DNA of 64,000 nucleotides from Cladobotryum mycophilum (Eukaryota > Ascomycota > Sordariomycetes > Hypocreales > Hypocreaceae). Made by a program: the position numbers and the translations under genes. Shown here one piece after another: positions 11,531 to 21,456 of this stretch. The DNA is taken from contig JAVFKD010000015.1 of NCBI GenBank assembly GCA_036429605.1, positions 2,503,421-2,567,420 of the forward strand, in the 5' to 3' direction. The notes beneath the pieces are model-generated. The model did not search any database and had not been told where the DNA came from. It saw only the letters and a program-made list of their open reading frames with translations. Each line of letters begins with the position of its first letter. Position 1 is the stretch's first letter.

Positions 11531-11787
11531 AAAGGGACATCACAACCTACAGGTCAGGTTGTCTCTTGCGCACTGGTGACGTTGCAAGCTCCCACTCGCC
11601 ACACCAACTCCGACTAAACTCCCCGTCTTTTCGTTGACCGGAAACCGCATTGACGGTACAAACATTTGGCTAAAGTTACATAACTTGAAGTTTCTGACTC
11701 TCACGTGCCCTGTTTTTTTCGAAGCGGGGGAAGAAGAAGAAGAAGAAAAAGGAAGTCAACCGATCCCATATTATATAACAAGCGGCC

Positions 11788-13419
11788 ATGCCTGCCTTTC
11801 GATCTGCCACGGCATTACGCCCTGTAGTCCGCTCCCTTCGAACCAACATCACCAACCCAACACTTACAGCTCACTGCTTTGCCACAACCAATTTCAGAAT
11901 GGCGTCCAAGGCTTTTATCCAGGGCGAGCCTGATGTTCCCGTCCTCAAGGCTTCCAAGCTCCCCGGCCCCGAGAGCGTCAAGCGGGTCACCGAGCTCAGC
12001 GAGGTCTTTGACACCAGAAGCTTGAATATCATGGCCGATTACACCAAGAGCGTGGGCAATTACATTGCTACCCCAGATGGAGACTACTTGCTCGACGTGT
12101 AAGTCTCAATTCTACGGAGAATGTGCATACTCTGTACCAACTTGATCAAATGTACTGCACTACTCAACTTTAAAAAGCTAACACATGTTCTCTTTACGCC
12201 CATGTACAGGTATGCTCAGATCGCCTCCATTCCTGTCGGTTACAACAACCCCAGCCTGGCCAAGGCTGCATCTACCCCCGAGATGGTCAATGCCATCATT
12301 AACCGCCCCGCTCTCGGCAACTTCCCCTCCCATGACTGGGCTGAGATCCTCAAGACCGGTATCCTCAAGGTCGCCCCCAAGGGTCTCGACAATGTTTTCA
12401 CGGCTTTGGCCGGTTCCGATGCCAACGAATTGGCCTTCAAGGCTGCCTTCATCTACCGACGTCAGCAGGAGCGTGGCGGTCCCGATGTCGAGTTCACTGA
12501 GGAGGAGCTCGAGTCTGCCATGAACAACAAGTCGCCCGGTTCTCCTGAGCTCTCCATACTATCATTCAAGACTGCCTTCCACGGCCGTCTCTTCGGTACC
12601 CTCTCCACCACTCGCTCCAAGCCCATCCACAAGATCGACATCCCTGCCTTCGACTGGCCCCAAGCCACATTCCCCCAGCTCAAATATCCCCTGGATCAGC
12701 ATGCCGAGGAGAACGCCAAGATTGAGCAGGCTTCTCTAGACGAGGTGGAGCATCTCATCAAGACATGGCACAACCCTCCTGCTGCCGTTATTGTGGAGCC
12801 CATTCAGAGTGAAGGTGGTGACAACCATGCCACTCCCAACTTCTTTCGCGGTTTGCGCGCCCTTACCAAGAAGCACAACATCCTCCTCATTGTCGACGAG
12901 GTTCAGACCGGCGTCGGTGCTACCGGTAAGTTCTGGGCTCACGACCACTGGAACCTGCAGGATCCTCCGGACATGGTCACCTTCTCCAAGAAGGCCCAAA
13001 CTGCCGGCTACTACTACGGCAACCAAGCCTTGCGACCCAATAAGCCCTACCGTCAGTTCAACACCTGGATGGGAGACCCCGCTAGGGCTCTGCTCTTCCG
13101 CGCCATCATCAACGAGATTGAGCGACTCGATCTTGTCAATCACACTGCCAAGGTCGGTGACTACCTCTTCGGCAAGCTCGAGGCTCTCGCGGCCAAGTAC
13201 CCCGAGCATTTCAAGGACCTCCGTGGCAAGGGTCAGGGAACTTTTATTGCCTTTGACAACCCCAAGCGGGATGCTTTCCTGGCCAAGGCCAAGGAGTTTG
13301 GCATCAACATTGGTGGCAGCGGCGCCAATGCCGTTCGTTTACGTCCCATGCTGATCCTGCAGGAGCACCACGCCGACATCCTCGTCGATGCTCTTGAGAA
13401 AATTGTCAAGGCATTGTAA
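11788..13419 (+). CDS. uga1: 4-aminobutyrate (GABA) aminotransferase
   Basis: Two exons, 11788-12098 and 12210-13419 (111-nt intron, codon split GT|G), encoding 506 aa. This PLP enzyme moves the amino group of GABA to 2-oxoglutarate, giving succinate semialdehyde and glutamate (GABA shunt). Class III aminotransferase features: AAVIVEPIQSEGGDNHA, LLIVDEVQTGVGATGKFWAHDHW (Asp that pairs with the PLP pyridine nitrogen), and the PLP lysine in TFSKKAQ near residue 364. The C-terminal small domain ends ILVDALEKIVKAL. The first 37 residues are Arg/Ser/Thr-rich with few acidic residues, like a mitochondrial presequence. A second in-frame ATG at 11899 (ASKAFIQGEPDVP) would give a cytosolic form. Strongly codon-biased, as expected for a well expressed gene. 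Identity is firm. Confidence 0.95.
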
Positions 13420-14822
13420 AGATACCTGCATATTAAAGAAAAGGCAAAGCATGAACTGCGAGACTTGTGCGATTTCTTTATTATTCACAGGCATGAATAT
13501 CCACTTGGTTGGGAGAAAGTGTAATGGGTACCAAGAGGGAGGGGCTTGCTTGTCTGCTTCCTTAGCAATGTGGTTTATTGTTGCGGAGGTGCTTATGATG
13601 ATGACGAAATGATGATTTATCTGGGGAACTGCTCGAAGAAAAAATTAGCATTAAAAGGGAGATTTATACAATTGCGAGAATAAAATAGTATTACCACAAA
13701 GTTGGAATAAATCAATTATCATGACTAGTAATGCTGCTCAATTCTTGCATCCTTTGTCCATGCAGCATGCATGACAAGAAGCGCCTATGAACTGATATGT
13801 TCATGCAAGGGGGCGGAACGGGAGAATGAATTAAACAGATAGACAACTTCGAGCTGATAAATTATATGCTAGAAATTTTTTTCTTTTACCAGTAAGAAAT
13901 GGCAAATGATATAATAAAAGATGACATTATGATTGGGGAACTTGGATTTGGTACCTACATAATTATATAGGGTAAGTTCCGTGAGTAACATGAAACATGT
14001 CCGCATCGCTATGAACGATTTGATTTTTCGATTTTTTTTACGTTCCTTTTCTATTCTTTTATCCAAATGATGTAGATCTAGTTCATATCCAAGAAGAACA
14101 AAATCTATTTTATCTCTCAAAGAATTGGAAACCCCCCCCCCACGTCAGTAATGTGTGTTGTCATAAAGAACTTTGTTGAATAGAGTAGAGATACATAAAA
14201 TTATTGTTATCATTCCGTTCATGCTTTCTATTCTTGAACCGTAATTTCCAGCTGGCATATCGAAAAAGGAGAGAGAAAAAGAGTGTGTGTGTGAGAGAGA
14301 AAAACAAAACAAAACAAAACCATGCAGCATAAAATAATCTCATCGCTCATGAAGCAGACATATCCTCCTCAAAAAGAACTCCTCTAAAAAAACGCGACGC
14401 GACGGCATTGCCCATCCATCCTGTATCTCGCTTCCGGTTCCATCTAATCAGATGCAACGCCGAAAGAAACCCCAAAACTCCAAACTCTTATGCCCATGTA
14501 TAAAATCCAACGAACGCGTTCCCATGCAACCGTTTCCCTAACCAATAGTATTAGAGTTCCCCCGTGCCGGGATTCCGTCCCCGAGATAGCAAGGTTATGC
14601 CATGTAGTGTACATCCTTCCCGATGCATATATCGTCTGATGGACTGCCACATGTTAAATGTCGTAAAAAGAAACAATCAACCTTGGAGCTAACCCATGCG
14701 GTTTAAACCAATCACAATTACCCTTGAGCTGCGAAAAAAACCGCCCCGAGGCCATGCTAATCAATACTGTAAGGAGAAAGTGGGTGTGTGACCGGCCAGT
14801 TGCCCTTCATATAAATAGCTCG
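13420..14822. other. AT-rich spacer between convergent GABA transaminase and the 14.8-kb gene
   Basis: About 1.4 kb, visibly AT-rich between 13600 and 14350, with poly-T/poly-A runs, a C9 tract near 14132-14140, and AACAA/AAAAC and GAGAGA stretches near 14270-14320. It should hold the 3' UTRs of both flanking genes. Nothing protein-like is seen. Confidence 0.6.
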
Positions 14823-15780
14823 CTAGGATGAAGATTCCGGAGTTGGGGTCTTGGTGTTTGATTGATCGCTGTTTTCCCGGCCGTCGCTGTCGTTTTCAGG
14901 AATAGGCATAACAGCGGGAGGCGGAGGGGAAGCAGGTGGAGGAAGAGGGGGAGGAGAAGTCTTATTCACAATCGGCGTAGGGGGAGGGCTATTCGGACGC
15001 CGTCTCTTCTTGCTTCGAGCTCCATTTGCTAGACTTGGCGGTGGGTGCACCAGCGGTGCCGAAGTGTGAGGTTCGAAAGCACGATTGATCGCGGGGAGGA
15101 TGACCCTAGGAGGAGGTGCGTTGGAACCTGGGGCAGCAGGAGGAGGTCGGGGAGCAATAGGTGTAGGATATCGGGGCTGCAAGGTTTGCCTCGCCAGATC
15201 GGATCGCGAAGGGCGTCCCCTCTTTCTTGCGGGAGACTTGGGGGCCGGCGAGAGAGGCGTCCTGATCTCGTCGACACCATTTGCGGGACGTGGAAGGATC
15301 TCGTGATGTCCTGGAGCTATAGAGGGCAGCCCGGAATGGTGGCTCACAGGGCTTGTGGTGACCATGGGATATCTTGAATACTCTGTAATGTTTTGAACTG
15401 CATGCTCGTTGTGGGAAACTGGATGCTGCTGATTCGAAGGGGTCGGTAATGATAGACTCTGTGCAAATTTGATACACTGGTTCATGCTTCGGCCTGGAAA
15501 TAGAGTCAGCAAGTTCCGTCGGATGGCTGCAAAATGGAAAGACGACCGCAACTCTACGTACCACTCGGTAACTGCATGTCATACCAGTCAGGGATGACAC
15601 TGTTTGATTTGATGAAGCACGCCAACTTGTGTACATCAACCGAGCTTGATTTGATTATTTCGGCCAGAACAAAACGCTAGAGGCGTGGCAAATAGTGTTA
15701 GGATAATGATTGTGCTCCCTTTTTGTCTCTGGGAAGTTTTTTGGGACACGAACCTGCTCGTCCATTGTGAGGGTGGCCAT
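14823..15780 (-). CDS. Proline-rich fungal protein with AT-hook-like motif, function unknown
   Basis: Three exons on the minus strand, 15754-15780, 15562-15676 and 14823-15493. They are joined by introns of 77 and 68 nt with GT..AG ends, giving 270 aa. The N-terminal ~60 residues (MATLTMDEQ, RFVLAEIIKSSSVDVHKLAC, PDWYDMQLPSGRSMNQC) form a compact helical segment that looks conserved. The rest is low-complexity and Pro/Ser-rich. An AT-hook-like core (RKRGRPSRSD) sits mid-protein and a basic NLS-like cluster (RSKKRRRPNS) later, followed by poly-Pro tracts and a Ser/Thr-Pro-rich acidic tail. Inference: a nuclear, possibly DNA-binding protein. A single long frame starting at 15551 reads through the second intron and is not the real start. 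No named family is recognised. Confidence 0.65.
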
Positions 15781-17794
15781 GATCATTGAGTGTTTTTAGA
15801 TATTATGAATGATTTCAAAAAGGCACAACGCAAGAAGGGACAAAATGTCTTGTCGAATGGCGCGCAAACATTGACACTGTGGCAAGCGACGTAAGACGAC
15901 AGACCGTATACTCGCTCTTAAATAGTCAGGAGATGCCTAAGGGGAAATAAAGGGAAATTTGAAGAGAAGGGCAATACAACAAGCAAATAGAAAACAATGC
16001 AGAAAATCGCCAAAGATAGATCGATGGAGCAATGTCATACAGGTCCGCAGGGGGTTGGTTAGAAGTGCGTCGTGGTCGTGCAGCTCGTCTCGCAGGTTTG
16101 ATCCCCCTAGAGCATTGGCATGTCGGAAAGAAGCGTCTGAGAAGCAGGAAGAGAGGAAACAAAAGAGGAAGCCAAATTGAACACCTGCATAGCAGGCGGA
16201 GCGTGTTCCGAGAGGCTGGTGGAGAGGGGGAGGGATCCGTCTGCCGTTTCGGTTCTGCGGTGGTCTTGTTCTTTTTTTTTCCGGATCCGCAGTCGTCGAC
16301 CTTCGTCTTGGTTCCTTGTCCCCCTTGATGAAAATGAGGCGCGCGATGCAAACTCGTAGGCGCGCGGCTTTTTTCTTCTTCTTCTTCTTCTAAATGAGTT
16401 TGAAGCTCAGACAAAGCAATTTGAATGAGCTGCCTGGAACAATCAGAGGCAAATGGTACGGTAGCGTTTGTGCAGCATCGATCCGCGACATGCAGTAGTC
16501 GTACGCTGGTTGCAGGCAAGTCAAGGGAAGCGAGCACAGCAAAAATGCAGGGTGCACGAAGGCGTTGCGGCTTATGCGGTCTTGGCTTGGGTGGGCCGAG
16601 TTTCGTCCTGGCAGTGTAGGATGAAGATTATAAGTTCCCAGCCGTCGTAAAGCTTTTTTTTTTAAGCGTAAGAAGCAAGGAAACTGGAGATGGACTTGGC
16701 GAGTGTGGGAAATGCTTGGTAGTAGATGGAGACAATAAACCAGACCCGTTGGACAGGGCCGCTGACAGAATCTCACCAGGTGGGCGATGTAACTCGTTGT
16801 TGGTAAGTATAATGGATCCAGATGCTCATGCCAGTGCCAGGGTGCATCGCATCGACAAGCAGCAAGTGGACGGAGCAGGAGCAGGGCAAGGGCGCTCGTG
16901 TCAGTTTATCCAAGTTCTGAACGGACCGAGTCGACGTGAAGATGCAGAACCTGGAAGCAGGCATGTATGTATGTATGCGTATTGTGTGGGCGTATGTATG
17001 CCTTGTGGAGTACCTTACTAGATAGGCACCATACATAGGTTGGCAGGTAAAGCAAGGTAGGTCTAGAGTTGGTGAAGATGCGGATGCGCCCCGCCCTCCC
17101 TGTCTTGTCCTATCCTGTCTTGTCCTGGGCTGCCTCTGCGCTCTGCGCTTCCTTGTTGAGTTCGCCTCCCCAAGAGTCCAGCGCCAGTGAGGGAAGACTT
17201 GTGCCAAGGATTGGGTGGATGGGTGGATGGACTGCTGCTATAGAACTACACCGAGCACATGATATCAAGTATGACGGCACGCTGCAGCCACCATTTGACA
17301 GACCTGTCGAAGCAAACGGCACGCTAATGTAAAAGTGCCATGTTTTGAACCCTGAACTTGACGGAAAGCGTTTGGTGGTGTGTTCGTCCAATTCCTCATT
17401 TGGCTGGTATCGGAAATCTTAATACCTTGTTGCTTCAGGTGGAAGGGTGGAAGGGGGAGGCAAAGACATGCAACGCATCACCAGATGAGCAAGCCGAAGC
17501 ACCGTTGCTGCATCCGGACCGTCTCTGCAGCCTCTCTGAAGCTTACCGTTGGACTAGCGTTCAGAGTGGGAAGAGGGAAGTGGGAAGTGGGAGGGTGCCC
17601 AACAACAAGTGGGTGCAGACGCGCACGCACACACTGATCCATTGAAGAAAAATGGATGACTAGACGCCTGTATGGAGACGACGAGTATGCGAGCGGGCGC
17701 TTGTTTAGCCGGCGGACGCGGTGATGGCGGCGCGGGCGACCTTTTTTGGTGGTGGTTTATGGCGGTGGTACAGAAAGACGGACGGACAGATGAG

Positions 17795-17825
17795 AGACAG
17801 GACAGGACAGGATAGGACAGGACAG
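17795..17825. repeat. ACAGG/GACAG tandem repeat
   Basis: Six or so imperfect 5-bp units (one ATAGG variant) in the gene-poor region. Confidence 0.7.
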
Positions 17826-18390
17826 GCATTCAGTCAGGGAAGCCAGTCCGCGCTGCCAAGTCATCCGATGGCTTGTCGATGGCTTCTCAATGAAACCTAT
17901 GCTGTGCTCTCCCGAAAACCACAACTGAAGACGCTTTGACACACAATGGAAGAAGAACCACAAAAAAAACGTCTCTCGACACACAAGCGCGTTATCCATT
18001 CGTCGACAACGCCTGTGTGCGGTCTTTTCCCTGTTGCAGAGAGCGGGTCGACCCAAGAAGCGGCCCACGACCAGACCATACCAGACCAGACCAGACCAGA
18101 ACCGAGCCGAACAGGGGGAGGGGGAGACAGACCAGTGTCAACTTCGGTGAAAGTCGTGGCTCTGAGCTGCTCTTTTGTCCGCCCTGTTCTGGTTCTTGGG
18201 GGGGGGGGGGCTGACGAAACAAACGCTCCAGTCCCAGTCGCCTCTCTGCACTTTCTCCTCTCATGTTTGGGCTCCATATCCTCCACAGTCTGCTTGCACA
18301 ACCAACCATGAAGAACTTGCTTAAATTAAAATTGACCAGTTGCGTAAACCACAACACCATCATCGCCAACTACCGATCAAGCTTTCTCAG

Positions 18391-18654
18391 TCAGAGTAGG
18401 ATCCGTTCTTTGTTCTGGCTGTTGGATGGGTCCGCGCTGGCTTCCGATTTGCTGCGCGCCTTTTTGGTCTCCATTTTCGACGCGATGCGCCAGCCGACGC
18501 TCCAGCCGCCATATCGAAAGGTGAACGTCGTCAAATGGGTGTCACCGTACTTGACGTGCAGGTGCATCGTGGCGGTCCCCCTCTGGTGTCTGCCGGCCAA
18601 TCCAATGTTGATCCTTGGCCGCCTGACTGTCTTACGGCCCCGTTTGCCCCCCAT
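18391..18654 (-). CDS. Possible small basic protein (87 aa), unproven
   Basis: Single-exon frame from ATG at 18654. The N-terminus is strongly basic (MGGKRGRKTVRRPRINIG). A central stretch alternates hydrophobic and polar residues like beta strands (TATMHLHVKYGDTHLTTFTF, then GGWSVGWRIAS), and the tail is Lys/Ser-rich. Codon third positions are mostly G or C, as in the real genes here, which is why I list it. Against it: it is short, there is no recognised family, and a longer frame overlaps it on the other strand. Function unknown. Confidence 0.3.
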   Translation of the reverse strand: MGGKRGRKTVRRPRINIGLAGRHQRGTATMHLHVKYGDTHLTTFTFRYGGWSVGWRIASKMETKKARSKSEASADPSNSQNKERILL

Positions 18655-19937
18655 TGTTAAGTGTTAGCGGCAAAGCAGGTGTTTTGAAACTTGTTGTTGA
18701 TTGAAGCTTGACCCTTTTGTGTCGTGTCTTTTGTGTTACCCCCACCAAGCCGGTCTCATCTCGTCTTCGTTCTTGCCTCGTCGTCTCTCTGGTAGTGGTG
18801 GCAGCAGTGGTGGCAGTAGTGGTGGTGTTCACTCATGGTTGCTCCTCCTTCGCCTGTGAGACCCCTCCCCTCGCATCGGGGGCCTTACACCCAGGTCTTG
18901 CATCGGGCCTGCACCACCATGGAGAGCCCCTCTCGTCTCCAATTGTCGTCACCTTTCGAGAGTGAGTGGCATCCATCCATCCATTCATACATACATACCA
19001 CATACATACCACATACATATGCACGGTAAACCCCGCTCCCCTAAAACCTGAAATAGAACGTCGTTTTATTGCCCGCGTGATGTGACAGGGTTGCGGCTAA
19101 CTGCAGATCAACGATTGGCTCGCCGTTCGTCGTGGGAGCTGAAAGCGTCGAATAGCACTTCGCAGGCTGGAGAGCCACAGCATGACTGGATATCTTCGCG
19201 CCAATCATACCACGCAGAAAGGGTCTGTCAGATGTTTGCCGTCCGTAACAGCAGACAAGCACAGTCCATGGGTTCGTCACAATTTGATCGACTTAGCGCA
19301 GAGTTGCAGAGCATCTTCGGAAACTGTGGCGGGCCGTTTCATTTCCAACGGGCGAAACGAGAACGGGTTATTTTATAAAAATGCATATTATGCCGCTTCA
19401 TTATTTTGAGCAGCAACAGAAACTACATAATACGGAACCGAGTTACTGGGACCTTGGCCTCCCTTTTATAGTCTCAACAAATTTCCTCAAGACGATCTGG
19501 TTCTTTTTCAGAGCCAAAATATGCACAATGAGTTGTCAAGAGCCCGGCCCCACCAACGACTGTACAACACATCAGACCGGGCTGAGTGTTGTGTGTGTGT
19601 TGTGTTGCGACACCTGAACTCGGTCCTTTTTGGGGGTTTGCGCTTTATTACCCGGGATGCCCTCACTTGGTTAAAACCTTCGTAACCGTCTTCCAATCGC
19701 GTTTTCCTGATCCGACAAGGTTCCGCAATACAACTTACCAAAGGCCTGCTTCTTGTTACGTTGCCACGTGGCTGCAGCCCTCAGCACTCACTCGCATTGT
19801 ACAACTGTGTAAAGCTGGGGTTGAAGTGCGGCCTGTGATTCGTTCAGCCAATTAAACTGATACTTGGCCCAATTGATGGCATGGCCATATCATAACCGGA
19901 GCTCCAAAGCATCTCTATGTTGCTGTTTAATCTATTT

Positions 19938-19941
<4 letters not shown>

Positions 19942-19971
<30 letters not shown>
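19942..19971. repeat. (TC)n microsatellite
   Basis: About 15 uninterrupted TC units in non-coding DNA upstream of SET2. Confidence 0.9.
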
Positions 19972-19974
<3 letters not shown>

Positions 19975-21456
19975 TTCTGATTCATGTTGAAGACGTGGCA
20001 TCAACCCATCCCGCTTTGGACGAGAACAACTCAGTACTACGACCGAGTACAACTCAGCACCATTACGCAGCCCTCGAATGGCGGTCAAAAACAGAGTCAT
20101 CCTGATGGACGGTTCATGCAGCCACATATTAGCTGCACATTGGCTTTGCCGATATAGGAATTTGCTCGAGTGAAGCATTTCGTACAGTAAGTACTACATG
20201 GATCATCGTTTTGGGAAGCTCAGCGAACCATGCCTAGGAAGTTGATTACTCAATGCGTTGGTACTTATGGTACCTGGATCGAAAGTACTACTTGCAGGTA
20301 AATTGATTAAACAACTAAACAGGCCTGGACTCAACCGAGTTGCAATCCTTGTCTCCTTGAGAATCAAATCAATCATTAATTTACACTGAATATTTGCCGA
20401 TTGGCTGACTGTCAGCCGAATTACCTCATACTTGCCAAACTCGCAAGGAGCATCCATAAGCGGTCATGAATCTCAAACCAGCCCTGGCCAACTTGAGTTT
20501 CGACAAGTAGACGGTTTCGTAAAACTGCAAACGGGATGGAGCGATTGGGGGATCAATGCTCTATACCGTTTTGGAATTCTTGCATGTAAATCATGGGTTA
20601 TGGCCATTGCGTCTGCTGTTTCAACCATGATGCTTTTGAAGCCGTGACATATTCGTTTATATTTCTCCCTCTCGATTTGGTGATATCATCCAAGGCTGTT
20701 TTTGATGTCTCTCTCTGGATGCTTGGCATAGTACAATCACGAGTACTAGGAGAAGTCAGCAAATACAATTCTGTAAGGCGAGAAATAGCCATCCCACCAT
20801 ACTCAATTAGTTACATTGAATAATTAAACGTATTTATATGTACTCATAATTATCTATCGATCCAGATTTTATTCTGTTCACAAACACACATCTCTTCTGT
20901 CCTCACGATGAGCTAGGGCTGTAGTCTAGGTCTCTCGTGCGCTGCTGGTTTCAGTGGGCTTCAGTGACAAACAGCGGCTCCAAGCTCAACCAAGACACCC
21001 GGACTTAAGAAAATCCGCCACCTGGTTTGAGGATTGGGGGGACCTTGACGAGTGCTCCGTGCTATACCCTACCAAGTACCAATGTAGCTTTTTGGGGGTC
21101 TGGAAAGTCAGCTCGGCTCATCCACATTGGATAGTTCGACGTTCGATCTTGTTGTCGACTTCTTGATTTCTTCCCTTTACCTCTCGCCCTCTTGACCGTG
21201 GAAGCAAGGCTACATGCGTCCTGTCTCCTAATACACTCGCTTCTTCGCATTACCTACGTTCCGACTCAATTCTCCCTATTCCTCCCCACAGGCGCGTTCC
21301 AACTCCTGTTGCGCGTGCTGCTAAAAAGCCCTTGAAACCGCGACATCTCGAGTCATTCTGCCTGTTCCTTTTTCTTCCTCTGCTTCCCGCGTTCGATTTC
21401 GGCTTGCGCATAGCACCCATCAATTTGCCTCTACGTCGCCAATCAGAGAACCCCTA

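Larger units (their letters stand above)
10442..11787. other. Spacer CLC / GABA transaminase with minisatellite-like patches
   Basis: About 1.35 kb, non-coding. It includes degenerate GAGATTAGAGATT units (10644-10679), GGAGCTT repeated three times (about 11086-11106), and a run of CCACCAAA/GGACCAC-like units (about 11279-11349). The last 300 bp are the GABA-transaminase promoter with two GATA sites. Confidence 0.6.
15781..21456. other. 5.7-kb gene-poor region
   Basis: Longest stretch without a confident gene. It contains a (TTC)n run near 16372-16392, an ACAGG array (17795-17825), a G12 tract near 18200, CATC/CATACATAC repeats near 18970-19020 and a (TC)n tract (19942-19971). Open frames are short and overlap on both strands. 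The only one with plausible coding character is the 87-codon minus-strand frame at 18391-18654. No tRNA, transposon ORF or terminal repeat is seen. It includes the SET2 promoter at the right end. Confidence 0.6.

Noticed and set aside
12736..13209. 157-codon minus-strand frame inside GABA transaminase
   Set aside because: The shadow of high third-position GC in a codon-biased gene; the sense strand is unambiguous.
13600..14350. AT-rich stretch considered as RIP-mutated transposon
   Set aside because: No transposon-like frame remnants, terminal repeats or second copy in the window; more likely 3' UTR and spacer.
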